A stretch of DNA of 64,000 nt from Vesta saturnalis (GCA_036346205.1 JARFJB010001945.1:514501-578500), one strand, 5' to 3'; shown: positions 45,899 to 57,061, counted from the first letter of the stretch. Notes: generated by a model not told the origin, from the letters alone. Numbers and translations are program-made.

Positions 45899-47197
45899 CA
45901 GGGTGCGGCATTAGTGCGTCGAAGTACGATATATCCGTTATTAAAGGAGTCACCAAAAAAAGTTATTTACAAACATTATAGGTAACTTCAAACTTTAGAA
46001 AACGTTATAAAATTATTTTCGCATTTACAGGGTGTTATATATTACCATGGTGAACCAAACATACCTTTTTAAATGGGACACCCTATATATTATTTCAAAT
46101 TTAGATTAAGCTCATCTCCCCCATACTTCCAATGTAGGGTTTTATTACGTTATACAGGGTATTTCAAAAGTTATGGTCAATTGTACACGAAAATCATTCT
46201 AATTTCAACGTGCTGTATACCCTAGACAGAACAACCTTACAATAATTTTTTTCAGGCATAACTTTTTCACATTGGTACGATATTACGAGAAAGTGCTATT
46301 TCTTTATTATTGCACCAATTGAATATAGAGCGAGTCAAAGCCCGAACACATGATTTTGTCAATTTTTTCAAATGAATCGCCCTGTATTTTATTTTAAAAA
46401 GTGAAAATACACTTTATGTTCTTTCATTTTTATTAAGCACTCCCTAGAGCTAAAATCGTTAATTTCTGAGATATTTTCAATTCAATAACAGAAAGAGATT
46501 TTTTTTTAAATTCTATTATAACAAGTTAGCCGTGATTAATTTTATAACAATTTTCTCTTAATAATAGATGTTTTTTGAATTTTTTATAATAATTTGTCAC
46601 ACTTTTATTTGTTCACGGCTAACTTGTTATAATAGAAATTATTATTATAAAAAAAAATCTCTTTCTGTTATTAAATTGCAAATATCTCAGAAATTAACGA
46701 TTTTAGCAGTAGGGAGTGCTTAATAAACATGAAAGAACATAAAGTGTATTTTCACTTTTTATAATAAAATACAGGGTGATTTATTTGAAAAAATTGACAA
46801 AATCATGTGTTCGAGTTTTGGCTCGATCTATATTCAATTGGTGCAATAAAGAAATACCACTTTCTTGTAACACTGTAGCAATGTCAAAAAGTTATGCCTG
46901 GAAAAAATTATTGTTCGGTTGATCTTGTCTAGGGTATACAGGACGTTGAAATGAGAATGATTTTCGTGTACAATTGACCATAACTTTTGAAATACCCTGT
47001 ATAACATAATGAAACCCATTATTGGAAGTAAGGGGGAGATGAGCTTAATCTAAATTTGAAATAATATATAGGGTGTCCCATTTTTAAAAAAAAGTATATT
47101 TAGTTCACCCTGGCAATGTGTAAAACCCTGTAAATATGAAAATAATTTTATGATGTAAAGTTGACGTTGCTTATAATTTTTGTAAATAACTTTTTTT
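45899..47197. mobile_element. 1.3-kb foldback element with modular arms
   Basis: The left arm 45899-46535 and right arm 46613-47197 are inverted copies around a 77-nt centre. It starts with cagggtgcggcattag after TA (45897-45898). The right arm stops about 50 bp short of the expected terminus. Both arms contain repeated acagggt / accctgta modules (e.g. 46027, 46078, 46154, 46209, 46380). No transposase is encoded. It landed in the Tigger-like gene. Confidence 0.9.
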
Positions 47198-47203
47198 GTA
47201 CAT

Positions 47204-47990
47204 ATATGCTATCCCCTTGACATTTCTGCGACTGTACGTTGATTTTCCAGCTTGATTGCTTTTACTAATCCTGTACTACGAAAGAAAACTGCGTACATAA
47301 CTTTCTTGACCATTATTGGTCAACGGCTCTCCTGGCAGGTAGGAATATCGTAAAATGGGATGTAAGTTCCACCACCTGTTACTATTTTAGATAAAATACG
47401 ACGTCCGCCATTATTTAACATGTATAACGTTTCTCGAGTGATTTTTACTCGCTTTGCCTTTTGGAAATCGTTAAGCGTGTGTGGCATCCAACCAGTGACA
47501 ATTCTTTTCATCCGAAGATGATCATGTAACATTGAATTTAGTGTTGCGGATCTAACATCAAGAGTTGCCTTAATCGCTTAATAGGTGCATCTTGTATCTT
47601 CGTCGATCATACGTGTCACTCTCTTAATGTTTCCAGCGGTAAGAACAAGACCTACTAGCATCATCAACATCCGTCCTCTTTTACATTCGCTATATCAGCG
47701 AGTCCATGTTTCGATGACAAATCGTATGTACCACGTTTGCTCTATGGCAGCATCGACTCAACTGACAGTCAAAGCTTACTACTTAAGGATGGTGGTATTT
47801 AGAAATGCAGTGTTCCCAGCTCTAACTTCTCTAGTTTCGTGGCATCTCAAAAGTATATAGCGTGACCCTCGTACCATGAGGTAAACTGTACTTATGTAGC
47901 TGTACACCCATCGCGATCTTAGGGATGACATTTTTAACTCCGTTTTTTTACAAAATCCTTCCAAAGAGACATTGTTCAAACAAATTAGGG
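47204..47990 (-). pseudogene. mariner transposase fragment (N-terminal half)
   Basis: Reading downward: a poorly readable start near 47980, NIKRVTRMIDEDTRCTY at about 47630, then LDVRSATLNSMLHDHLRMKR, WMPHTLNDFQKAKRVK and RILSKIVTGGGTYIPFYDI. The last is the mariner first-Asp block, in which the catalytic DE of TGDE reads GG. The fragment ends in NNGQESYVRSFL near 47290 and a few more residues. The second and third catalytic segments are absent. This differs from the two other mariner copies in the window. Confidence 0.75.
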
Positions 47991-48671
47991 GAACACTTCT
48001 TAATACCTCTTAACTGTGTAATTAGAATCAATATAAGCCACACATAATAAAAATAATACAAAAAGTATTTATTTTTGTTTCTTTACTTATAATCGTGTAA
48101 TCAATTTAAATATTGTATAAATAATACATTTACGACCAACCTAACAAAAATATTTGCTTCGTACCCATTTTCTCTTTATGTCTTACACTCTTTTGTATCA
48201 TTCCCATACACCATACAGTACGAGATACTAATATAATGACATTTGTCAGGATGAAAAGCATGACATTAGTTGAAATGAAAACTTACTACTCACATCAGAT
48301 TACTGGATTACTTAATTTAATTTTTAAGGTTTCTTTTAGTTTTCCACTCGGAAAAGGTATACAGAGAACGTTTATTACTGAATTACCTATAAAAAGGTTT
48401 ATATACGTATCGCTATAAAGTTAACATTTTTGTAATATTCACAAAAAGTCTTTCTTCGAGAAAATTATTTATTACCCCAAAAAAACTTTCGTCAAGAAAA
48501 CTAATCGAAAATTTAATTACCTCTCTAAAAGATTTCTATAGTTCTTTTACCGCTCTCGATAAAATACCTTTATTTGTGGACAAATTTTAAATAATGTGAC
48601 AGAACCCAGACCTATCGTTTAATTCTAAAGGGTTTTATTAAAATGTGGTGCGTATATTCAAGTTATCGAGG

Positions 48672-48731
48672 CTACAGACTTAGACATAGACACAGAAACC
48701 AGACACAGACATAGACACAAATACAGAAATA
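48672..48731. repeat. degenerate ACAGAC/ACATAGAC minisatellite
   Basis: Imperfect repeats of cacagaaacc, cacagacata and gacacaaata spread over about 60 bp, next to a TA array. Confidence 0.7.
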
Positions 48732-48759
48732 TAAACGAAAAGAAAATAATACTATTAAT

Positions 48760-48762
<3 letters not shown>

Positions 48763-48817
<55 letters not shown>
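48763..48817. repeat. (TA)n microsatellite abutting a MITE
   Basis: About 27 TA units that end at the first base of the inverted-repeat element at 48816-49071. Confidence 0.95.
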
Positions 48818-48820
<3 letters not shown>

Positions 48821-49071
48821 GAGTTTTTTTTTTCATTATTTGTATGGGGATCTCGGAAACCATAAAAAAATAAACCAATTAAAGCACTGAAACGATTTTG
48901 GAGAATTTTACTTTTTTACAAATATCCAGTAAGCCATGCATTTTCTTAAATCAACAAAAGTGTATCTGGATTAGTCTTCTAAAGAAGCAAATCTTTCCCC
49001 ATGTAAGTAAATTTGTAACTCTTATGGTTTCCGAGATTCACATACACATCATGAAAAAAAACTCATTGCGT
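48816..49071. mobile_element. 256-bp MITE with about 48-bp TIRs
   Basis: The left end (tggcgagttttttttttcat ... ggggatctcggaaaccata) and right end (tatggtttccgagattcac ... gaaaaaaaactcattgcg) are inverted repeats, with TA directly outside. The interior has no significant coding capacity; a 61-residue open frame spanning it is incidental. Confidence 0.75.
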
Positions 49072-49674
49072 AGTGTATGGTGACCGTCCGATGTCGGTAT
49101 TATGAAAGAAGGTCATTTAAATAGTAATTATTTTTCTGCTTTGGTAACAAATATAGGTGTTGTAACAGAATTGTTGAAATTTGATATACTTTAACAATTA
49201 AAAATATCTGGAACAACACACGATCTTCTATCCTACAAAGTGGAAATTAAAAGCAATAAAAATAATATTTTTTTAGATATTTATGCAACCTCTGTTGAAA
49301 TACGTTCATGATGATAATAAGCAACATTGTAAAACAACAATAATAATGTCACACAGACGTTTAAACCTTGTGATGTACCACAACTGGTGCATCTTTACCT
49401 ATTTTATTTTATAAACTAGAAGACGGGTTGAATTGAAACCATCTAGTAAATATGGGCGGCTGTTGTATATTTTGATAATAAAAAATAAGGTGTGCTTAGA
49501 TATAGGTTGTTAGGAAAAATAATAGAGGGTTGTTGATTTTGAGATTTAGAAAAGAGAAAACGTATTATTTTTGGTCTGATAAAATAGAATAGAATAAAAG
49601 GTAATGTTATATATTCACTAACAGTATTTTCTTTCAGAAAATGTTTATAATGTTATTACCTAAATGAAAAGGTA

Positions 49675-49705
49675 AATCAATTTATAATATTATTATAAAT
49701 TGATT
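49675..49705. repeat. 31-bp perfect AT palindrome
   Basis: AATCAATTTATAATA, a single T, then the exact inverted arm. Confidence 0.9.
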
Positions 49706-50669
49706 CGAACACAGAACGTTCTCTTACAAACTGAAGTAAATAATAATTGAAATGAGTATATGATTTGTATTACAATACCATGGTAAGAGTAATTATTTCG
49801 TCTAATATAAATTAATATCAATGTTTTTTGAAAGTTAATGTTACAACACAATGTTGTTATTTAATGTAAAGAGGTCTCTTGATTACATTATTGATATATT
49901 TTATTTTAACATTTCACACCTATAATGTAGCATATTAAGATGGATGATCCCTTGTAAATGAAGTGGGGGCGAAAAATCGGCACTCGGGTAAAACTGGCAC
50001 AATGCTGACCTAGGGGTGATAACCGTAGCAAAACTAAAGCATGTTCTCGTTGGAATGCTGTACGTGTGTCTGTTATGAAATATGTTACCTTTTGGTTTGT
50101 TAATTGTAAATGGAGACCCTTAACATGTGATGTTTTTCATATGCTACAGTAGCTAACTGTATTATAAGTTACAACTTAGTGATCACCATTTATAAAATGC
50201 AGGCCTGTATTAAATTACTACTACTAAATTGATTGATTTATTAAGGTTAGAGTATGATGATAGCAATAATCTTTCAATAACAGTAGAATCTAAATACGTA
50301 TGAATCTAGGTACCTATAATTAATACTGATTACTTATTAATGTAGTTATTCTTGTTGTAGTATGAGGCGGTGAGGTTTTCTTTAGTAGTTCTTTCCTCAA
50401 TCCTTAATAAAGATAGCAGAACTACACTGCACTTGCATATAAATTTATATACTGTGTTTTATTGTGTTACCTTTATTTTTATCCTCCCTTAGATACCGCA
50501 ACATATATATCCTAGTGACAACTCTCTTACACAACATAGTGGTCGTATCTAGTTTTTTCATGACGATCATTTGACGTAAATAAGTTCGCTCATTAACCTT
50601 GTTCTTGCATTCGAGTTGTGCAGTCGATAGACTGGCCTGGGTACATTACAACCTTCATGATAAAGGTTA

Positions 50670-50815
50670 ACAGGCATATAGATGCCTACATAAAAAAAAA
50701 ATCAAAGCCGCCCGCTTCTATAAAAAAACAACAGCAAAAATTTGTGCCATATAGACACATTGATGCTAAATTGAAAAAAAAATTCCAAAACCACCGGCTT
50801 CTACATATAAAATTA
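50670..50815. repeat. imperfect tandem duplication (about 75 bp)
   Basis: Two adjacent related units contain catatagatgcc / cacattgatgct, an A-run, and ccgcccgcttctat / ccaccggcttctac. In one frame both read RHIDA followed by a Lys-rich stretch and PPAS/HRLL. The short open frame over them is probably not a gene. Confidence 0.6.
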
Positions 50816-51403
50816 TCGATAATTCATTTTAAGCATTTTCAATCTTAAAGAGTTTCTTTTAAGAAACTTTATACAGAAAACCCAAGGGTTACAACGTATC
50901 AGGAAAGAAATAGTATTTCGCTCCTGAGGTGAATATACTTTTTTTGCACTGGCCAAGATTTTTTTATTTATAATAAATATCTATAAAGTCACGGAACTCT
51001 TATTATCATTATTTCCCTAGGAATAAGAAAGGTATGCAAAAACAGAATGCACCACACAAGATGTTAAAAATATTATTTCAGCAGAGTGCAGAAGAATCAA
51101 TACGAGTGACGTTGTCGAAGTAAAGGCCGCTTTACACGGTGCTAGTAGCTTAGACAAGTAACTCAAAACCCAGTACTAGATTTTGGTATTATAATCATCT
51201 AAACATACATTTTAGTACTAAACTTTAGCACCCGTTTTAGCGATCTTTCCAGTTTAGTAAATAGAATGCTGGAACGAGTAGCTACCCCCACTTTCTACTG
51301 TCGCGCCACGAAACCCGTGGAAACATACAATTCCAGTACTAAGCTATAAAGGACGTTTGCGTATCGTCGTTTATTACTATTGTTTTCTATTTATACGTGG
51401 TTT

Positions 51404-53007
51404 ATATATTAAAATAGCTGCAAACAGATGGAATGAAGACACAACAATCAAATTTATTGAATTATACCGTCATAGTGAATGTCGGAATTCTAAACTAGCA
51501 TCTACTGAAATAAACAAGCTCGCGAAGCTGCCCTAACAAAAATTATTTAGCAAATGAATATCGAAAATTTTAACGCTGTTGACGCTAGAAATAAAATAAA
51601 AATCTAAGGTCAACATGCAAGAACTAACGAAAATTAAAAAGTCGAAGCATTCCGGCATGGGGGCTGATAAAAATTATCAACCAAAAATGAAATGGTTTTT
51701 TTATAATGCATGCTTTTCTGCAAGGAGTAGATAGAAGAGAAACTCAAAGTAACTTGGTAAGTATTTTTATTTTCACATTTAAACTATTGCAAATTAATAA
51801 TTATAAATGCGTACTAGAAAATCATTTTATTCTGCCATGGGGCGGATCCCTCGTCATAAAATAATTTGTGTATCTTTCCCTTAAATTTCTTGCGAATTGG
51901 TACTACGTTCAAGCGCCGGTAAATAACTGGCTTCAGATCTTCATGATCCGAGAATAATTTCACCTCGGTCAATATCCTCTTCATCCACCGTTCCTCTTGG
52001 TAAATACTCATTCACAGAAGTGATTCTTACCCAATTATGTAATGCGCAACATGTTCGTACAATTTTGTCCACAATCGAAAGATGACAAGCCATAGGTTTT
52101 TCGAAAATCCTAAATCTGCTTGCCAATATTCCAAATGCGTTTTCCACGATTCGTCTAGCACGTGATAACCGGTAGTTAAAAATCTTTTTTTCAATGCTTA
52201 ATAAAGATCCTGCGTATGGTTTAAGCAGGTACGGCTTCAGTGGAAATGCGTCGTCTCTCACAAGAAATCCACCATCTGGTAGTATACCATTTTCTAAAGT
52301 GGCAAACATAGAACACTGCGAAAACACTCCCCCATCAGAAGCTTTTCCGTTGCAACCGACATCTATATGTCTTAAACAATAGTTTCCATCAACAACTGCT
52401 ATTTAGATAATGCTAGTTTGTCCTTTGTAATTAAAATATTCGCTACCGCCATCAGAAGAAGCACGAATGTTCACATGCTTTCCATCTATTGAGCCGTAAC
52501 AACCTGGAAAATTTCACTTTATGTTGAAATCATTTTCTATAGTTTTCCACTCTTCCGCTGTTTCCGGTACCTATTAGATAAATTAATACAAATTTTTAAT
52601 TATACAGGATGAAGAGGAAGAACTGCGTAATATGAAGAATTGCTATCACAAGAAGAGCACCTATCTAATGAGGGTACAAAAAAAGCATTTTTCACAGGAA
52701 AGAATAAATAATGGGATATTTCTTCGTCAACTCCACAAAAGCACCCAAAACCAGTTAAAAGAAAAAAGCACAAGACGAAATTCAAGCTCATTTGACTAGA
52801 CATCGACTTATGAATCTTGGAAGAATCGAAAGCAAAGTTACACAGGATACATCTAATAGAAGTTTTTCGACCACAATTTCGCCCCAGTGCAGCAGATACC
52901 AGTCGAATGTTGCTTGTACAGTGAAGTTCACTAATAATTCCCTCATAAGTACTGCTAATATTATTTCAGAAGCTATATTTGCAGCTAATGTAGATTATTA
53001 TGAGTAA
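51404..53007 (+). pseudogene. MADF/Myb-SANT-like accessory gene of PIF/Harbinger, two exons, decayed
   Basis: Exon 1 (about 51404-51756) reads RWNEDTTIKFIELYRHSEC, then after frame breaks AALTKII, QMNIENFNAVDARNKIK and MQELTKIKKSKHSGMGADKN, with KMKWFFIMHAFLQGVDRRET and QSNL. This is a MADF/Myb-like DNA-binding domain typical of Harbinger ORF1 proteins, which help the transposase bind DNA and reach the nucleus. A GTAAGT donor follows at 51757. The acceptor tatacag ends at 52607, and exon 2 opens GAT-GAA-GAG-GAA (DEEEEL) in phase 0, running to the TAA near 53007 with basic and Ser-rich sequence. Exon 2 is open over most of its length; exon 1 has at least three stops or frameshifts. Its intron contains the transposase exon 2, and its exon 2 lies inside the transposase intron. 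Confidence 0.78.
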
Positions 53008-53543
53008 AGTAGAATTAAATATAATGTAGAATTACTCTGTTAATACATAAAGCATAAACGTAGTACACATTGTTAATCTCACCTTAATAAAGTTCTTCAA
53101 AGTACCATAAATAGCATCACACAACTCTGGCATTAATTTTGATATAGCCGGCCCTGAAACACGTAATTGCTGTTGCAAATTTCCATAACTATTTCCGGTA
53201 GCAAGAAACGACAAAGTTATTTCCAGTTTTATTTTTGCACGTATAGCTTCCCTCATTGTGGTATATGAACGTTGTATAAAACCATATACCTTATTTAAAA
53301 GTTGACCAAAACATGCAGGAGATATTCTCATGCAATTCCTATACAGAAATATCTTCAACCGCTAGCTCTTTTAAAAGAATCGTTGAAGCTCCATGAGAGT
53401 TTCTCCGAGAAATCCACTTTCTTACCCAGTCTTTTTCTGGAACTCATTTGTTCTTTTGTAAGTTCACTGAGTTCCTCACACAACATCTTCAAGCATGTAT
53501 TCAGTAATTTTTTAAAAACTACTTTTTTCTGTGCGCGGTTCAT
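51814..53543 (-). pseudogene. PIF/Harbinger transposase (HARBI1-like), two exons, decayed
   Basis: Exon 1 (53543-53083) opens MNRAQKKVVFKKLLN. After frame breaks it reads MRISPACFGQLLNKVYGF, LEITLSFLATGNSYGNLQQQ and YGTLKNFIK, ending at AAG|GTGAGA. The acceptor cttaatag-type AG at 52572-52571 leads to VPETAEEWKTIENDFNIK, then CYGSIDGKHVNIRASSDGGS (first Asp), KASDGGVFSQCSMFATLENG, FLVRDDAFPLKPYLLKPYAG (second Asp) and LSRARRIVENAFGILASRFR (Glu), so the DDE triad is complete. The product would be a DDE endonuclease that excises the element. Lesions: a TGA where Trp is expected near 52517, a TAA near 52403, a frameshift near 51950 and several in exon 1. The stop is at 51814-51816. Confidence 0.9.
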
Positions 53544-53704
53544 CTTTACTCACATAAAATTAGTTACAAAGTGAATTTACTACTTTCTTCCGTGTATTTA
53601 CTTAAATTACGTGTAAACAGCATACGTCAGTTTTAGTAATAAAGTTTATTACTAAATTTTAGTTACTTGTCTTAGCTACTAGCACCGTGTAAAGCGGCCT
53701 TAAT

Positions 53705-54830
53705 GCTAGCTATAAATTAAACACAAAAGCTAATAAAATTTATAATTATTATTTAAAACAAAAAAATAAGATATTCAATTATATACATTAGATAAAATTT
53801 GTAACTGAATATGCATTCACAATTTTTTTTTATAAATCATTGAGTCACAGCTAATCTATAAATTTGATTCAATACTAAATCACAAAAAATTCAAACATTT
53901 TCAATTTAGAAAAATCAGTAAAAAATTAAAAATAAAAATAACAAAACAAAAACAAAATCAAATGGTCAAACAATGGAATGAATTCCAGAAGTAGAATATT
54001 TATGTAAGCCATAAATAGTCAACCAAACACAATCAACGGCACATGCTTAAATTCGGCAGGTAACAAACATTACCTACACACTACGTTTTATGTATTATTC
54101 ATGAAAGTTACTTTATGGTAGGAATTTCAAAACTCCTTAATTACAGAACAATTACGATACTCTGTAAAATAATAATACTACAGCTCTTATTTTACACCAA
54201 ATACTACGTTGTTAATTGGATTATTAAATGTTACTAGAAATGTGTAGCCAACGTTAATCGTGCTAGCTATAGAAGTATCTCACTGTGTAGATATACGAAT
54301 CAGGGCATATTAGACTCTATAGATTTTTCAAATTTTATTCTAATAACCACCGGTATCGACGGATGAAAACAATAGAACATTATTAGTATATACATCTTTT
54401 TAAAATTAATCCTTTTTCAGAGTTATGAAAATTTAAATTTTTAGCCAGAGACAAGTGTGTCTTTAGGGAGTAATTTTAAGAATATAAACAGACGTTTTCT
54501 TATAACAAACAGTCATACACTTAGTATGGATTTAAGAGTCGAGAATGATTCGATTTATTAACATATATAAAATAAGGCATAAGAATCATTCTAGTAAAAT
54601 GGGGGGTTGTGAAAGACTATTTTAGAATTCAAATAAATTATAAAGTAGCTTACTAGGGCCTCTTGAAGCCCGAAAAGCCTGATTTCGAAATTCAAAACGG
54701 TGAGGGCGCAGCACCCATTTTAGTGTGAATGTGAAGCTGTCAAAATTTTCAAATGTTTCGAAAGAACTTGGAAAAGGTAAATTTATACACATAAACTGGT
54801 CATTAAATTAAACAAGGAATTCGAAAATGG
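53705..54830. other. about 1.1 kb without recognisable gene
   Basis: AT-rich sequence without coding motifs or clear repeats. Confidence 0.4.
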
Positions 54831-54834
54831 CAAA

Positions 54835-54925
54835 AAAATGGGAAGTTCCATTTAAAATAACTAAGTTGGTAACTACTTTCGGTATAAGCAGAAGTACAAC
54901 AAAGTTGAAGATATTTTCCAAAGGT
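54835..54925. repeat. diverged fragment of a long-TIR element arm
   Basis: ggaagttccatttaaaataactaagttggt and the following cggtataagcagaagt and gatattttcc are a decayed match to the arm of the 21860-24505 element (gttccatttaaaataaggaa, cggtataaccggaagt). Confidence 0.6.
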
Positions 54926-54999
54926 AGGTATATCCAGTCGGTAAAGATTTATGTAACTATTTTCAGATACTTCTAATAATTAGGTCTCACTGAAACACT

Positions 55000-55001
<2 letters not shown>

Positions 55002-55088
<87 letters not shown>

Positions 55089-55089
55089 T
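55002..55089. repeat. (TA)n microsatellite
   Basis: About 43 TA units with one interruption (ttat). Confidence 0.95.
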
Positions 55090-55093
55090 CCAT

Positions 55094-55169
55094 TTTCAAG
55101 TCACTACTGCTTCTTCTCGTGAAGCAGTTCAATTCGAAACACGAGAAGCAGATGTAAAGTGACTTGAAA
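55094..55169. repeat. 76-nt imperfect hairpin between TA arrays
   Basis: The outer arms tttcaagtcact and agtgacttgaaa, and the inner arms ctgcttcttctcgtg and cacgagaagcag, enclose a 17-nt loop. A small bulge separates inner and outer stems. Confidence 0.75.
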
Positions 55170-55280
55170 TAGTAAATGCGATTCTACCGAAACGTCGTCA
55201 ATTTATCCAAATGGATTATGGAGAAAGAACACGTGACAACATTCGAAACAAGTTCATGGATACAGACAATACCCGCGGAA

Positions 55281-55288
<8 letters not shown>

Positions 55289-55335
<47 letters not shown>
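55289..55335. repeat. (TA)n microsatellite
   Basis: About 23 TA units after a short (CA)n run. Confidence 0.95.
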
Positions 55336-55338
<3 letters not shown>

Positions 55339-55594
55339 GTATGGAAACACATTATGGCGGGTCTGACTTATAATAAGCTAGAAAGAAACCCAATAAGCAT
55401 TATATGAGTGCGACAGATACATGCTCTTAGAAACTATTAAGTAAATACTTTACACTTAAACATTAAATGATACCTCAAACATCGAAGTTTATTGTCATTA
55501 CGAATTTATGACATGGTTCAATTACTACTCGCAAGAAAAACCAAGAAAACCCAACTATTTTTAAAAATTAACAGAATACACTTTCTTCAAAACT

Positions 55595-56225
55595 CTACTT
55601 TATAAGATTTTCGAAAAGACCTCCACCTTGCGCAACGCAGTAACCCAATCTGTGATAAAATTCAGTTCGGGTGTTTTCTAACATTTCTTGGGTGATACTG
55701 TTTAAAGAGACTGTAATTTTGACACGAAGTTCTTCCAAATTGTTAGCACGTTCATGCCTGTGCCCATAAATTTGCCGGGATACGTATCCCCAAACCAAAA
55801 AAGGCGTTCGACGCGATATCAGGTGAGCGAGGAGGATATTTAATAGTACCTTTTGCACTAATAATACGGTTAGGGAACGTAGTTACCAAAAACTGTTGAA
55901 CCATTATCGCAATGCGAGCAGAACATCCATCTTCTTGATACTAAATGTCATCAAAATTTATATTAAGGCGTTGAACAGCTGGAACTATGTGGTTTCTCAA
56001 CAGTTCTAAATATTTGTGCGTATTCAAATTTCCGTTGATAAAAAATGGACCAATTATGGAATTGCCTAAAATTCTGCCCACACATGAGCTTTTTGGGGGT
56101 ATTGCGCCCGGTAAAGAATACTAATGTGTTTGTTTTCCCGAGAGTAACCAACAGCGACAGAGGATTGTGATGACCACACTCGTCGGTAAACAAAATATTT
56201 TCAATAAATCTTTCGTTTTCATCGT
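55595..56225 (-). pseudogene. Tc1/mariner transposase C-terminal half, joined to a GT array
   Basis: Minus strand from about 56225 down: ENERFIENILFTDECGHH (first Asp), then in shifting frames HVWAGILGNSIIGPFFINGN, LELLRNHIVPAVQRLNI, YQEDGCSARIAIMVQQFL (second acidic block), PPRSPDI, FLVWGYVSRQIYG and LGYCVAQGGGLFENLIK, stopping at 55595-55597. It belongs to the same broad group as the DD41D enzymes but is clearly diverged. The N-terminal half is not found: upstream of the first Asp block the sequence turns into an 840-bp CA/GT array, and beyond the array (57065-57300) no transposase motif is readable. Confidence 0.78.
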
Positions 56226-56887
56226 GTGTGTGTGCGTGCGCGTGCGCGTGCGTGTGGGTGCGTGCGTGCGTGCGTGCGTGAGTGCGTGAGTGCGTGAGTG
56301 CGTGAGTGCGTGTGCGCGTGTGTGTGTGTGTGTGTGTGCGTGTGTGCGTGTGTGCGTGTGTGTGCGTGTGTGCGTGTGTGCGTGTGTGTGCGTGTGTGCG
56401 CGTGCGTGTGTGCGTGGTGCGTGTGCGTGTCGTGCGGCGTGGTGCTGCGTGTCGTGTGTGCGTGCTGGTGCGTGGTGCGTGTGTGTGTGTGTGTGTGTCG
56501 TGTGCGTGTGTGCGTGTGCGTCGTGTGTCGTGTGCTGCGTGTGTGCGTGTGTCTGCGTGTGTCGTGTGCTGTGTGGTCTGCGTGTGTGCGTGTGTTGCGT
56601 GTGTCGTGTGTGCGTGTGCGTGTGTGCGTCGTGTGCGTGTGCGTGTGTGCGTGTGTGCGTGTGTGCGGTGTGCGTGCGTGCGTGTGTAGCGTGGCGCGTG
56701 TCGCGTGTTGCGTGCGCGTGTGTGCGTGTGTGCGTGGCGCGTGTGTGCGTGTGTGTGGTGGTAGCGGTGGATGAGGGTGCGTGCGTGCTGCTGTGGGCGT
56801 GTGCGTGCGTGCGTGTGTGCTGTACGTGTGTGTCGTGTATGTGTATAAGAGTGTGCGTGCGTGCGTGCGTGCGTGTGTGTGTATGTT

Positions 56888-56935
<48 letters not shown>

Positions 56936-57061
56936 GTGTGTTGTGTGTGTGTATGTGTGTGTATGTGTGTGTTTGTGCATTTGGGTGCCGTGTGTGCGCA
57001 TGTCACGTGTGCGCGCGTGTGTGCGCTTGTGTTCCCGCGCGCTTGTGTGTGTGTGTGTGTT
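56222..57061. repeat. 840-bp GT/GC-rich microsatellite array
   Basis: Alternating GT and GC dinucleotides with local variants (gtgcgtga repeats at 56277-56312, gtcgtg interruptions in the middle, pure GT near 56896-56932). It keeps long open frames on both strands because the repeat lacks stops, and it can form Z-DNA. It abuts coding sequence of a transposase on its low-coordinate side. Confidence 0.97.

Larger units (their letters stand above)
49075..51120. other. 2 kb without recognisable gene
   Basis: AT-rich sequence. It contains a perfect 31-bp palindrome at 49675-49705 and an imperfect tandem duplication at about 50670-50815. No gene or element end was recognised. Confidence 0.4.
51124..53700. 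mobile_element. PIF/Harbinger element with TIRs and TAA target duplication
   Basis: The left TIR (aggccgctttacacggtgct, then agtagcttagacaagtaact) and the right TIR ending at 53700 match over about 40 bp with one difference. The 3-bp duplication TAA lies at 51121-51123 and 53701-53703, as expected for PIF/Harbinger. Two genes of opposite orientation fill the element: an accessory MADF/Myb-like gene (plus) and the transposase (minus). Confidence 0.95.

Noticed and set aside
47585..47860. 91-residue plus-strand open frame
   Set aside because: Shadow of the minus-strand mariner remnant, whose motifs are readable on the other strand.
52792..53007. Independent small plus-strand gene
   Set aside because: It is in frame with, and better explained as, exon 2 of the MADF/Myb-like accessory gene, given the splice acceptor at 52607.
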